Below the pieces are notes generated by a model that saw only the letters and a list, made by a program, of their open reading frames with translations, was not told the origin of the DNA and did no database searches. 64,000 nucleotides of DNA from Ectothiorhodospiraceae bacterium (GTDB taxonomy: Bacteria; Pseudomonadota; Gammaproteobacteria; Nitrococcales; Aquisalimonadaceae): contig JAFIFV010000061.1 in NCBI GenBank assembly GCA_020831845.1, positions 1-64,000 on the forward strand, written 5' to 3'. The number at the start of each line of letters is the position of its first letter. Within the stretch, counting starts at the first letter, position 1. The translations under genes were made by a program, and so were the position numbers. Shown here in pieces: positions 43,878-52,809 of this stretch.

Positions 43878-45299
43878 ATGGGGCACCACCACGATCACGC
43901 CGACTGCCCGGCCACAGGCAATGACGCCCTCTCCGACTATGTTCCGCGACTGGAGGGCATGGCGCGCGATCACGGTCTGAGCTTCTACCCGGTGGACTTC
44001 GAACTGGTCCCCAACACCTTCATGATGGAGGTGGCGGTGTACGGGCTGCCGGTACGCATGCCGCACTGGTCCTTCGGCGTCCGCTATATCTATCAGTACG
44101 TGCAACACCGCATGGGCAACAGCCGCATCTTCGAGGTGGTGTTCCCCGGCGATCCTAACCGTGCCTATCTGGTCAACGACAACGCGTTGCCGGAGAACAC
44201 GCTGGTCACCGCCCACGTGCTCGGCCATGCCGATTTCTCCAAGAACAACAGCCTGTTCCACCGCATGCAGCACCAGGTTGGCTTCCGCATCGTGGAACAG
44301 GCTGCCGCCCGGGCCAACCGCATCCAGGCGGCCATAGAAGAACACGGCACCTCCCGTGTCGAGGCGGTGCTGGATGCGGCGCTGGCACTGGAGCAGCACA
44401 TTGACGTCAACCAGGATCTGAACCGCCCGCCCTACCCCGCCATGTACACACCGAAACCGGCGCGCGCCCCCAGGGACAGCTATGAGGCCCGCTACCGACA
44501 GTTACCCGGGGAGCACACCGACGACCCGGCACCACGCCCGGTGAAGTCAGCCGTCCCTCCGCGGCCGGAGTACGACCTGCTCTGGTTCATCGCGCGCTAC
44601 GCGCCGGAGCTGGAAGACTGGGAACGGGACATCTTCCTGGCCGTAAGAGAGGAATCGTTCTACTTCTATCCGGTCTTCGCCTGCCAGATCATGAACGAGG
44701 GCTGGGCCAGCTACTGGCATGCCCGGCTGCTCCGCGAGGCCAATTTCCTGCCCGGCCAGGTGTATCTGGACGCCATAAAGACCCACTCGGACGTGGTGCG
44801 GCCGTATGGCGGCGGCGAAGCCGTGTCCCTGCAGGTAAACCCGTATCACCTGGGCTTCCGCATGTGGGAGCGCCTGATCGATGACCACGGGCTGGACCGG
44901 GCACTGCAGATACGCAGCGAGGAGGATGATTTCGGCTTCATCCGCAATTATCTGGACCAGGACCTGGCCCGCGAACTGGAATTGTTCAACTACACGCGCA
45001 GGCCCGGGGCTGGCGGCGAGGAGCGCTTCATGGTCAAGGACCGGGATCTGCGCGACCTGCGCGAGAATATCCTGCTGCCCAAGTTCAACTACGGCGCCCC
45101 CCGAATCTACGCCCGCAGCGTGGGCCTGAACGGCAGCCTGACGCTAACGCACGATCATGTCTCCGATGGCCGCGGGCTGGACCTGGCCCGTGCGCGCAAG
45201 GTACTGGACTACATACACCGGGTCTGGCGGCGCACCGTCCGCCTGGAGACCGTGGACCACAGCGGCGAGATCAAGGTGCTCGAAACCGGAGAACCCTGA
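43878..45299 (+). CDS. spoVR: SpoVR family protein (YcgB-like)
   Basis: 473 aa. SpoVR signatures are MGNSRIFEVVFPGDPNRAYLVNDNALPENTLVTAHVLGHADFSKNN, EYDLLWFIARYAPELEDWERDIFLAVREESFYFYP and QIMNEGWASYWHARLL. The His/Glu patterns suggest a metal site, but the reaction is unknown. It is the last gene of the prkA-yeaH-spoVR module, and its 3' end overlaps the 3' end of the sufE-like gene by 29 bp on the other strand. Confidence 0.93.
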   Translation: MGHHHDHADCPATGNDALSDYVPRLEGMARDHGLSFYPVDFELVPNTFMMEVAVYGLPVRMPHWSFGVRYIYQYVQHRMGNSRIFEVVFPGDPNRAYLVNDNALPENTLVTAHVLGHADFSKNNSLFHRMQHQVGFRIVEQAAARANRIQAAIEEHGTSRVEAVLDAALALEQHIDVNQDLNRPPYPAMYTPKPARAPRDSYEARYRQLPGEHTDDPAPRPVKSAVPPRPEYDLLWFIARYAPELEDWERDIFLAVREESFYFYPVFACQIMNEGWASYWHARLLREANFLPGQVYLDAIKTHSDVVRPYGGGEAVSLQVNPYHLGFRMWERLIDDHGLDRALQIRSEEDDFGFIRNYLDQDLARELELFNYTRRPGAGGEERFMVKDRDLRDLRENILLPKFNYGAPRIYARSVGLNGSLTLTHDHVSDGRGLDLARARKVLDYIHRVWRRTVRLETVDHSGEIKVLETGEP

Positions 45300-45786
45300 C
45301 CCCCTTCTCGTTCCGCTCGGCGCGCGAACCGCCGCCAACCGGGATGCGCGCCTCCACCAGGCATCGCAAAGCCAGGTCGCGCATGCGCTCCACCATCGTG
45401 CAAAGTCCCCGCAACCTCTGGTGAGTGAACCTGCCCTCCAGGCCCGCCTCGTCGATGAACCGCGGGGGCATGGCCACGATGTCCTCGGCGCTGCGTCCCG
45501 AATACACGCTCATGGCCAACGCCATCAGGCCGGCGTCCATGGGGCATTGCGCCGCTCCCAGGTAACCGAACAGCAGGGCGTCGCCGCTGGGCGCGATCCA
45601 CACGCCGGATGCGCAGCCGGGCACCCTGTAGCAACCCTGGCAACGTGAGGCAGGCAGCGAGGGCATGCGCTCCCCCAGGTCCAGCAGATAGTGATAGCGC
45701 TCGTTCCAGTCCGTTAACGCCCGCAGGGTATCGAGGGCGGCAACCTGGTGGCAGACAGGGGTGGGGGTAATCGTGGACAACTGCAT
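45271..45786 (-). CDS. SufE-like Fe-S cluster assembly protein
   Basis: 171 aa. SufE fold: ALTDWNERYHYLLDLGERMPSLP, VPGCASGVWI with the sulfur-accepting Cys, and FIDEAGLEGRFTHQRLRGLCTMVERMRDLA. SufE/CsdE takes sulfur from a cysteine desulfurase. Compared with the family it has extra cysteines just before the active one (RCQGCYRVPGC, AAQCPMD). No sufS/csdA is in the window. ATG at 45786. A strong Fur-box-like palindrome lies 38 bp upstream, so iron-starvation control is likely. Confidence 0.85.
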   Translation of the reverse strand: MQLSTITPTPVCHQVAALDTLRALTDWNERYHYLLDLGERMPSLPASRCQGCYRVPGCASGVWIAPSGDALLFGYLGAAQCPMDAGLMALAMSVYSGRSAEDIVAMPPRFIDEAGLEGRFTHQRLRGLCTMVERMRDLALRCLVEARIPVGGGSRAERNEKGVRVLRFRAP

Positions 45787-45823
45787 AGCTCAGACTCCAT
45801 TGAGACCATGCAGTCGACTTTAA

Positions 45824-45844
45824 TGCGAATAATTCTTATTTGCA
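45824..45844. promoter_or_regulatory. Fur-box-like palindrome upstream of the sufE-like gene
   Basis: TGCGAATAA-TTC-TTATTTGCA is a 9+3+9 inverted repeat with one mismatch, and the symmetry extends into flanking TAA/TTA. Base content and spacing match Fur operators of the TGCAAATNATTTGCA type. It is an AT-rich island in GC-rich DNA, 38 bp before the minus-strand ATG at 45786. Repression by Fur-Fe is inference. Confidence 0.65.
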
Positions 45845-45849
45845 ATTAT

Positions 45850-46713
45850 TTATCCGTGCTGTTTCCTTGCTGCCAGGTGAGCCAGCCGACGATACTCTCG
45901 CAGCTCCTCCCGGATATGCTCCACCGACTGCTGCGTCAGATCGCAGCGCTGGGCATCCAGCACATGGCCGTCCAGTTTGTCCGCCAGACGCCGCGCGGTC
46001 TCCAGCATCTGCTCGAAAGCGGTGAGGCCATCGAACGGCGCCGGCAGTTGCATGAACAGCGCAACCCCCGGTGTTTCCATTTCTTCCACACGGTCGGGTT
46101 CGAAGGTGCCGGGCTCCACCATGCTGGCCATGCTGTAGACCGCGACCCGCCCGGAGCGGGTGTCCATGGTGTGATGGAAGATGGAATGCTCCCCGTGGCG
46201 CAGCCCGACGCGCTTGGCCGCATCGACGAGCGCGGGACCGGTGAAGCAATAACCGGCGCCGGCCACCACATGTAGCACGACGATCTTCTGGCCGGCGTCC
46301 TGAAGCACGTCATCGGTGGGTGGGCGCTCGAAACCCGGCAGTTCCGCCTGTCCTCGCTCCACCGGTTCCTGGCGACCGCCCTCTGGCTCGTCCGGAAGCG
46401 AGGAACTGCGCACTCTGGGCGCCGATACCGTCTCGGTGGGGTCGTCGCGAAAACGCCGATCATCCACCGCGTCGTCCACCGGGATGTCCAGATCCACGTC
46501 CAGATCGCCGGAAACGGCATCCGGATCGTCGATCACCAGGTCATCAAGATCCTTCAGCGCGCTATCCACATCATGGTCGGGCCGCCTGCGTTTGCTGCCG
46601 GAACGTCTGCCCAGCCGCAGGCTGCCGCCATTCTCCTGCCAGCGGTAGTAGCCGTACAGACCGGCAATCACCAGCAAGCCGACCAGTAACAGTATCCAGC
46701 GAAGCATATCCAT
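45850..46713 (-). CDS. zipA: Cell division protein ZipA
   Basis: 287 aa. An N-terminal membrane anchor (MDMLRWILLLVGLLVIAGLYGYYRW) is followed by a basic patch, a long acidic linker rich in Asp/Pro (residues about 45-150), and the C-terminal FtsZ-binding domain (IVVLHVVAGAGYCFTGPALVDAAKRVGLRHGEHSIFHH...FMQLPAPFDGLTAFEQMLETARRLADKLDGHVLDAQRCDLTQQSVEHIREEL). It tethers FtsZ to the membrane at division. ATG at 46713, or 46707 two codons on. It lies 83 bp downstream of smc. Confidence 0.94.
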   Translation of the reverse strand: MDMLRWILLLVGLLVIAGLYGYYRWQENGGSLRLGRRSGSKRRRPDHDVDSALKDLDDLVIDDPDAVSGDLDVDLDIPVDDAVDDRRFRDDPTETVSAPRVRSSSLPDEPEGGRQEPVERGQAELPGFERPPTDDVLQDAGQKIVVLHVVAGAGYCFTGPALVDAAKRVGLRHGEHSIFHHTMDTRSGRVAVYSMASMVEPGTFEPDRVEEMETPGVALFMQLPAPFDGLTAFEQMLETARRLADKLDGHVLDAQRCDLTQQSVEHIREELREYRRLAHLAARKQHG

Positions 46714-46796
46714 CAGATCGTCCGTCTCATTGATCGGGTCATTATCAAGACTCCCAAGGTTCAACCGTCCCCGGCCGGCTTCCACGAAGGCTCATA

Positions 46797-49700
46797 CTAC
46801 GCCACCGCCATGTCCGCTGCTTCATCCACGTCCACGGCCACCAGCCGCGAAACGCCGGGCTCGTGCATGGTAACCCCCATCAGGTGGGTGGCCACCTCCA
46901 TGGTCGCCTTGTTATGGGTGATGAAGATGAACTGCACACGGCTGGACATCTCCTTTACCAGTTGCGAGAAGCGCCCCACATTGGCCTCATCCAGCGGTGC
47001 ATCCACCTCGTCCAGCATGCAGAACGGCGCCGGGTTCAGCTCGAAGATCGAAAAGATCATCGCCACTGCGGTAAGCGCCTTCTCACCGCCGGACAGCAGA
47101 TGGATGTTGGTAATCCGCTTCCCCGGCGGACGCGCCAGGATGGTGATGCCGGTTTCCAGCAGGTCCTCGCCGGTCATCTCCAGATACGCTTCGCCGCCGC
47201 CGAACAGGCGCGGATACATCCGCTGCAGGCCCGCATTGACCTTGTCGAAGGTTTCCTTGAACCGCTGCCGGGTTTCCCGGTCGATCTTGCGGATGGCACT
47301 CTCCAGCGTCTCCAGGGCCTGGCTCAGATCCTCGTGCTGCTGATCCAGATATTCCTTGCGTTCCGCCAGCTGTTCGCTTTCCTCGATCGCCGCCAGGTTG
47401 ATGGAGCCCAGCCGGTTGATACGCTGCTCCACGTCCGACAGGCGCTTCAGCCACTCCCCTTCGGCGGCATCCACCGGCAGGTTATCCTGCAATGTCTCCA
47501 GATCGTAGCCCATCTCCAGCAGTTGCTCCGACTGCGTCTGCCGCCGCACCCGCAGTTCCTGATGCTGCAGTCGAACGGCTTCCAGTTGCTGACGCAACTC
47601 CTCCACCGCCTGCTCCGCTTCCAGGCGGCTGCGATCCAGGCTACGCAACTGTTCGTCGATTTCCGACAGCCGCGCTCTCGCCTCGTTCAGTGCGCGCTCC
47701 GCGTCCAGCCGTTGAGCCAGCAGCGTTTCCCGCTGGGCAGCCAGATCCTCCTCGGGATCGCCGCGGTCGGACTCCAATGCTTCGCGAAGTTCCTCCGAAC
47801 GATGCAGCAGCCGCTCCCTCTGCTCTTCCAGGCGGCGCAACTGCTCGCGCAACGATTCGGCGGCGGTGCTAGCGCTCTCCAGTTTCAGAGACAGGCCATG
47901 CCGGGATTCGCGGCGCTCCCGCATCGCATCCCTGGCCTCCGTCACCGCACGCTGGTGCTTGTCCCGCTGCTGTTGCAGGACGTCGCGCTGCTCCTCCATT
48001 TCCTCGTTGCGCTCCAGCGCGGCCTGCAAGCGCTGGCGAGATTCGCGTACACCGGCAGCGGCCTCGTCAATCTGCTCGGCAAGCTCGCGCACCTCGTGCT
48101 CGAGCTGCTGGTGACGGGACTGCTGCTGCTCGAGGCGCTGCTGGCGGTTGCCGATGCCCGCGCGCAGGTCTGCCAGTTGCTCGCCGACGTCTTCCCGGGC
48201 CTGCTGCACCGCCTGGCGGGATTCCTCGAGATCCAGCCGCTGTTCCTCCACCCCCTGCTGGCGTTCCGCCAGTTCATCCAGCCGGGACCGCTGCTCGGAA
48301 AGCGACTCCTCCAGCGCCTGGATGTCGCGCTCGCGCGCAAGCACGCCCTGGCGGCCATCGTCCGAGCGGCCGGGGAGCCAGCTCCAGCGGGCACCTAGCC
48401 AGTAACCATCCCGGGTCACAATGGATTCATGCGGCCCCAGCGCATCGCGGCCGGACAGCGCCTCCGCGAGATTTCCGGCCAGGTGAATGCCGCCCAGCAG
48501 ATCCGGCAGCGGCCACGGTGCCTCCACATGGTCCATCAGCAGTGGCAACGGGACACGGCCCGCGGGCCACGCACCCGGATCAGCGGAGGTGCCGATGAAC
48601 ATGGGCCGGCCAGCCTCCGGTGCGTCCGCGAGCCAGTCCGCGGAGACAGGCTCGGTAATGCAGAGCGCCTGAAGCCGCTCTGCCAGTACGGTTTCCACCG
48701 CCTGCTCGACCCCCGGTTCCACACGTATTTCGTGGGCCAGGCGGGGCAATGCATCCAGCCCGTGACGGGCCAGCCATTCGTTCATGGCCTGATCGGACTC
48801 GCCGAGGGCATTCTGCTGTATTGTCTGCAGTGACGTCAGCCGGGCCTCATGCTGTTGCAGGACACCGCGCAGATCATGCAACGAGTCCGTCAACTGATCT
48901 TCCTGCTCCCGCATCTCGCCCAGCCGCTGATCCAGCGCGTCCAACTCGCCCAGCAGTTGATCGCGGCGTTCGCTGACCTCGGCTTCCTGCTCGCGATACT
49001 GCTCCAACTCCTCCACCAGGGCTGCGGTATCAAGACCGTCCAGTTCGTCCTGCAAACGACGGCGGCGGCGTTCCATGTCCTGCTGACGCTGTTCCAGGCC
49101 CTCGATTCGCGCACGTTCCACCTGGGCTGCCTGGACGCTCTCGGCGCTGTCCCGGTTGAAACGTTCCCAGGACTCCCGCCAGGCATCCAGCGCCTGCTGG
49201 GTTTCGATCACGCGGTCCGAGGCCTCGGCCTCAAGCTCATCCGCCTCTGCAATCTCTTCGCGAAGCTCCCCCAGCCTCTGCTCCAGCAACTGGAGCTTCT
49301 CGCGGTCCTGCTCCAGTGTGCGATCCACGTCGGAGAGCGCATCGGCATTCACCTGCAGATCACGTTCATGACGCTGGCGCAGTTCCCTGCGATGGCTGAT
49401 CTGTTGTTCGATGCGTGCGATGTCGCTGCCGAGGCTGTAGTAGCGCCCCTGCACGGCATTCAGCTGTTCGGAGTATTCGGACTGCCGTTCGCGGGATTCC
49501 ACCTGCTGGCGTTCCGCGCCACGCTGCTGGGCCAACCTGGCCTCCAGCGCGTTTTCCTGCTCCTGAATGGCTGACTGGCCGGCCTGCACCTGCACCCCCA
49601 GGTCACGCAGTCGCATCGCGAGCAACTCGGCGCGCAGTTGCCGTTCGTCCTTTTTCAGGGTCTTGTAGCGCTCGGCTGTCTGCGCCTGGCGCCTCAGTTT

Positions 49701-50318
49701 CTCCAGTTGCGAGCCGACCTCGTCCCGAACGTCGTTCAGCCGTTCCATGTTTTCCCGGGTGCCGCGAATCCTGCGCTCGGTTTCCTTGCGGCGCTCCTTG
49801 TAAAGCGAGATTCCCGCGGCCTCCTCGAGGTAGACGCGCAACTCTTCGGGCTTGGCCTCGATGATGCGTGAAATCATGCCCTGCTCGATGATCGCATAGC
49901 TGCGCGGCCCGAGCCCTGTCCCCAGGAATACGTCGGTGATGTCCCTGCGACGGCAACGGGTGCCGTTGAGCAGGTATTGCGATTGGCCGTCCCGATTGAC
50001 CACGCGCTTTACCGAGATCTCGGCAAAGCTGGCGTACTGCCCGCCAAGGCTGCCGTCGGCATTGTCGAAAATCAGTTCGATGGAAGCCTGGCTGACCGGC
50101 TTGCGGCTGCTGGAGCCGTTAAAGATGACATCGGTCATGGATTCGCCGCGCAGATAACGGGCAGAACTCTCACCCATGACCCAACGCACCGCATCAATTA
50201 CGTTGGACTTGCCGCAACCGTTGGGGCCCACGATCCCGACCAGACTGCTGGGCAAATCCACCGTCGTCGGATCGACGAAGGACTTGAACCCTGCCAGTTT
50301 GATCTTCTTCAAGCGCAT
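46797..50318 (-). CDS. smc: Chromosome segregation protein SMC
   Basis: 1173 aa condensin ATPase. Head N: MRLKKIKLAGFKSFVDPT with Walker A IVGPNGCGKSNVIDAVRWVMGESSARYLRGESM. Two long coiled coils (about 170-500 and 670-1000) flank a hinge near residues 510-660, and the C head has HLLSGGEKALTAVAMIF (signature) and PFCMLDEVDAPLDEANVGRF (Walker B). It works with ScpA and ScpB, both encoded in this window. ATG at 50318. It probably shares a transcript with zipA. Confidence 0.97.
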   Translation of the reverse strand: MRLKKIKLAGFKSFVDPTTVDLPSSLVGIVGPNGCGKSNVIDAVRWVMGESSARYLRGESMTDVIFNGSSSRKPVSQASIELIFDNADGSLGGQYASFAEISVKRVVNRDGQSQYLLNGTRCRRRDITDVFLGTGLGPRSYAIIEQGMISRIIEAKPEELRVYLEEAAGISLYKERRKETERRIRGTRENMERLNDVRDEVGSQLEKLRRQAQTAERYKTLKKDERQLRAELLAMRLRDLGVQVQAGQSAIQEQENALEARLAQQRGAERQQVESRERQSEYSEQLNAVQGRYYSLGSDIARIEQQISHRRELRQRHERDLQVNADALSDVDRTLEQDREKLQLLEQRLGELREEIAEADELEAEASDRVIETQQALDAWRESWERFNRDSAESVQAAQVERARIEGLEQRQQDMERRRRRLQDELDGLDTAALVEELEQYREQEAEVSERRDQLLGELDALDQRLGEMREQEDQLTDSLHDLRGVLQQHEARLTSLQTIQQNALGESDQAMNEWLARHGLDALPRLAHEIRVEPGVEQAVETVLAERLQALCITEPVSADWLADAPEAGRPMFIGTSADPGAWPAGRVPLPLLMDHVEAPWPLPDLLGGIHLAGNLAEALSGRDALGPHESIVTRDGYWLGARWSWLPGRSDDGRQGVLARERDIQALEESLSEQRSRLDELAERQQGVEEQRLDLEESRQAVQQAREDVGEQLADLRAGIGNRQQRLEQQQSRHQQLEHEVRELAEQIDEAAAGVRESRQRLQAALERNEEMEEQRDVLQQQRDKHQRAVTEARDAMRERRESRHGLSLKLESASTAAESLREQLRRLEEQRERLLHRSEELREALESDRGDPEEDLAAQRETLLAQRLDAERALNEARARLSEIDEQLRSLDRSRLEAEQAVEELRQQLEAVRLQHQELRVRRQTQSEQLLEMGYDLETLQDNLPVDAAEGEWLKRLSDVEQRINRLGSINLAAIEESEQLAERKEYLDQQHEDLSQALETLESAIRKIDRETRQRFKETFDKVNAGLQRMYPRLFGGGEAYLEMTGEDLLETGITILARPPGKRITNIHLLSGGEKALTAVAMIFSIFELNPAPFCMLDEVDAPLDEANVGRFSQLVKEMSSRVQFIFITHNKATMEVATHLMGVTMHEPGVSRLVAVDVDEAADMAVA

Positions 50319-50812
50319 CGCAGTTGTCCCCGAGGTCTTGCCAAAAACACCGTTCCGTCGGTCATTCTGGGAATAAGTCCGGCGTTTCCCTGGTTATCGT
50401 GAAAACCGGTGTGCTGTAGCGCAAGCGGCAATCATGTCATCCCGGCCCTGCCACTTGGGATCGTTCATTGCTCACGCAACGCCGAGTCACGTTTCCTCGC
50501 CGAGAATCACCAGGACACGCCGCCGAGCCTCGCTCCGGGCGAATTCCGACCCGCCGACGGGCACCCTGTTGATGTGACGGCACACCGGCCATTATCCCGG
50601 TGACAGCCCCGCTTGGAAAGACACGCGACAGGGAATGGATCCAGTCGCCAATGCCCCGTCGGATCAATGAATAACATTGTGGCGCCGGCACCACATGCTG
50701 TCTCCGACCGGCAACGGGATGCCGGCCGTTTCGTCTTCGTCTAGACTCAGTTTTAGAAAGCGCAAGCCCCCGTGGTCGGGAAGGATCTGCCTTGCGCTGC
50801 TCTGGAGGGGTC
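50319..50812. other. Intergenic, divergent smc / PilZ-like gene
   Basis: 494 bases without a gene I can support. ORF 50437..51036 on the minus strand overlaps the PilZ gene antiparallel and has a composition typical of a shadow. The region must contain the smc promoter and that of the plus-strand gene at 50813. No hairpin or repeat stood out. Confidence 0.4.
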
Positions 50813-51232
50813 ATGCGAGAATCGGAAGATGTCAGGCACTCTTTCCCCAAGGCGGTCATCCAGCAGGAAATCCGCCTGATCCGGGAAAACGGGGAAATGC
50901 TGCACGCCCAGAGCGAATCACTGCTGAATGGCGGGCTCGCGATCCAGCTCTGGAAGCCGCTGCTCTCCGGCGAGCAGGTCCGGCTGGAGGCACTGCTGCC
51001 CAACCATGAATCACACCGGCTGGAACCGGTCGCCATGACCTGCCGCGTGAGTTACCTGGTGGAACTTACCCATCCTCCCGGCGCGTTACGCGCCGGGTTG
51101 TCGATAACCGAAATCGGCGAACAGGACCGGCAACGGCTGCTGCGCTATGCACGCGAGCACCTGCGTCGATTCCGCGCCGGCATGCGTCAGGAACGGGTGC
51201 AATCGGACTCGCACGACCAGTACCAGGCGTGA
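50813..51232 (+). CDS. PilZ-domain-like protein with degenerate c-di-GMP motifs
   Basis: 139 aa. The beta-barrel-like order RHSFPKAVIQQEIRLIREN, ESLLNGGLAIQLWKPLLSGEQVRLEALLPN, VAMTCRVSYLVE resembles a PilZ domain, and a helix RQRLLRYAREHLRRFRAGMRQ follows. The RxxxR motif and the (D/N)xSxxG motif of c-di-GMP binders are not clearly present (SESLLNGGL at the second position), so it may not bind the nucleotide. ATG at 50813 follows CTGGAGGGGTC. The call is by fold pattern only. Confidence 0.55.
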   Translation: MRESEDVRHSFPKAVIQQEIRLIRENGEMLHAQSESLLNGGLAIQLWKPLLSGEQVRLEALLPNHESHRLEPVAMTCRVSYLVELTHPPGALRAGLSITEIGEQDRQRLLRYAREHLRRFRAGMRQERVQSDSHDQYQA

Positions 51233-51418
51233 TGAGGCGCTGAGGCAACTCCCGCCAGCGCAGCAATCGTTCGGCGCCTCTGATGTGTGCATCGGACCGT
51301 TCCCGGCTCCCGCGATAAGGCCGGAGTTCCCGACTGTTGTTGCGTGCCTGCTCTCCGTGGAATCACCATGTCCTGCCGATGGGCGCCGGGCAAGCACCTC
51401 CCTTGATCTGCGCGAACA

Positions 51419-51446
51419 CTGACGCACAAAATGGTCATTGCGTCAG
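51419..51446. promoter_or_regulatory. Perfect 8-bp inverted repeat before gluQRS
   Basis: CTGACGCA (51419-51426) and TGCGTCAG (51439-51446) are perfect inverted copies separated by 12 bases, ending 18 bp before the gluQRS ATG. This could be an operator or a 5'-UTR hairpin near the ribosome site. No T-run follows. Confidence 0.45.
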
Positions 51447-51464
51447 CATATTAATCGGAGAGGC

Positions 51465-52385
51465 ATGGCGAGTACTCCGGAAACCCAGGAAATCTATCGT
51501 GGCCGCTTCGCTCCCAGCCCGACCGGGCCGCTGCATTTCGGCTCCCTGATCGCCGCCACCGGCAGCTACCTGGAAGCACGCACACGGGGTGGCGAATGGT
51601 TGCTGCGCATCGACGACATCGATCCGCCCCGTGAACAGCCCGGCGCGTCGGAGGAGATACCCCGGACGCTGGAACTGTTCGGCTTCCAGTGGGATGGGCC
51701 CGTCCACTACCAGAGCAGCCGCACCGAGCGATACCGCGAGGTGGTGCAGACGCTGATCGGCCGGGAACTCGCCTATGGCTGCGGCTGCACCCGAAAGGAC
51801 ATCGCGGCGGCGGGAAAGTCCGGGCCGAATGGCCTGGTCTATCCAGGCACCTGCCGGAACGGCCTGGCCCCGGGCCGCCGCACCCGGGCACTGCGGGTGC
51901 GCACCGAGCACCAGCACATTCGATTCGACGACCTGTTCCAGGGCATCGTTCGTTGCGATCTGGAAGGCATGCTGGGCGATTTCGTCATCCGTCGCGCGGA
52001 CGGCTATTACGCCTACCACCTGGCGGCGGCGGTGGACGACGGGGACAGCGGGATCACCCACGTCATCCGGGGTCATGACCTGCTCTGGTGTACCCCGCCA
52101 CAACTCTACCTGCAGCAATTGCTGAGACTTCCCCAGCCCCGCTACGGACATCTGCCGGTGGCCGTCAATGCCCAGGGCCAGAAACTCAGCAAGCAAACCT
52201 TCGCGCCCGCGCTGGACGTAAGCCTGGCCTCCACCCAGCTTTGGCAGGCGCTGGATTTTCTGCTGCAGTCCCCCCCGGAAGCGCTGGCCGGGGAACCGCT
52301 GGATATCGTGTGGGAGTGGGCATTGGCCCACTGGGACCCGGCACCGTTACGACACCGCCAGCAGGCCCCTGCCCCTGACGCATAA
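51465..52385 (+). CDS. gluQ: Glutamyl-Q tRNA(Asp) synthetase
   Basis: 306 aa truncated GluRS paralogue that attaches glutamate to queuosine in tRNA-Asp. HIGH-like RFAPSPTGPLHFGSLIAATGSYLEA, then LLRIDDIDPPREQPGASEEIPRTLELFGFQWDG. The zinc site is CGCTRKDIAAAGKSGPNGLVYPGTCR, and a KMSKS-like AVNAQGQKLSKQTFAPAL is present. It lacks the anticodon-binding domain, as expected. ATG at 51465 after CGGAGAGGC. The usual neighbour dksA is not present here. Confidence 0.94.
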   Translation: MASTPETQEIYRGRFAPSPTGPLHFGSLIAATGSYLEARTRGGEWLLRIDDIDPPREQPGASEEIPRTLELFGFQWDGPVHYQSSRTERYREVVQTLIGRELAYGCGCTRKDIAAAGKSGPNGLVYPGTCRNGLAPGRRTRALRVRTEHQHIRFDDLFQGIVRCDLEGMLGDFVIRRADGYYAYHLAAAVDDGDSGITHVIRGHDLLWCTPPQLYLQQLLRLPQPRYGHLPVAVNAQGQKLSKQTFAPALDVSLASTQLWQALDFLLQSPPEALAGEPLDIVWEWALAHWDPAPLRHRQQAPAPDA

Positions 52386-52397
52386 GGAAGCGCTGAT
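52383..52397 (+). repeat. Short repeat TAAGGARRCGCTGAT, copy after gluQ
   Basis: TAAGGAAGCGCTGAT begins at the gluQ stop codon. TAAGGAAACGCTGAT at 37253-37267 begins at the bolA stop and differs by one base. A similar AAGGGAAGCGCTGA lies at 31601-31614. Two copies that start exactly at stop codons suggest a dispersed short element, or chance; only these copies were seen. Confidence 0.35.
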
Positions 52398-52490
52398 TCA
52401 CTCCGGCGCTCATGTTGCGGCCGGCTTTTTCGCGCTGCGCCGTTGCCGCAAGCCACCGCCCATCCGACTGTCGCCTCAGGACAGCAGACG

Positions 52491-52507
52491 TGCTACCTTT
52501 GGTAACA
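52491..52507. promoter_or_regulatory. Palindrome TGCTACC-TTT-GGTAACA upstream of cbrX
   Basis: This 17-bp site is 7+3+7 with one mismatch and lies 102 bp before the cbrX-like start. It matches the sites before acs (57208) and before the receiver gene (59526) in both arms and spacing. It is probably an operator or upstream activating site of one of the local regulators. Confidence 0.6.
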
Positions 52508-52608
52508 ACAATAAATGCGAAGCCCTGTCGCAGGCACTGGCCGGATACCGGAATCGATCAGCGCCTCTCCCGACGTTCGCGGCTATCGCTATGGCTGGAG
52601 GAGCCACC

Positions 52609-52809
52609 ATGCCGCAGTCCCAGGATTCTGGTGCGGGCTCGTACAGTGTACTGATTTTTCTGCTGGCCTTGTTCCTGCTGGTGTCGCCATTCGCGCTCTG
52701 GTGGATGGGGGCGATGCCACCCTGGTATTTCCCGTTTCTGCTCTGGTTGGGGATCATCCTCCTGACCGCCTTGCTCTCCCGCAGCCTGATCCGCCGCCAT
52801 GACCCTTGA
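52609..52809 (+). CDS. CbrX-like small membrane protein
   Basis: 66 aa with two membrane segments (YSVLIFLLALFLLVSPFALWWM and WYFPFLLWLGIILLTALLSRSL) and a basic end. Small proteins overlapping the start of cbrA are called CbrX in Pseudomonas. ATG at 52609 (MPQSQDSGAG) after GGAGGAGCCACC. The stop overlaps the cbrA start by 11 bp, so translation is coupled. A similar small gene precedes the second transporter-kinase at 62325. Confidence 0.65.
   Translation: MPQSQDSGAGSYSVLIFLLALFLLVSPFALWWMGAMPPWYFPFLLWLGIILLTALLSRSLIRRHDP

Noticed and set aside
50437-51036. 199-aa minus-strand ORF between smc and gluQ
   Set aside because: It overlaps the plus-strand PilZ-like gene antiparallel, starts without a ribosome site and shows no domain.
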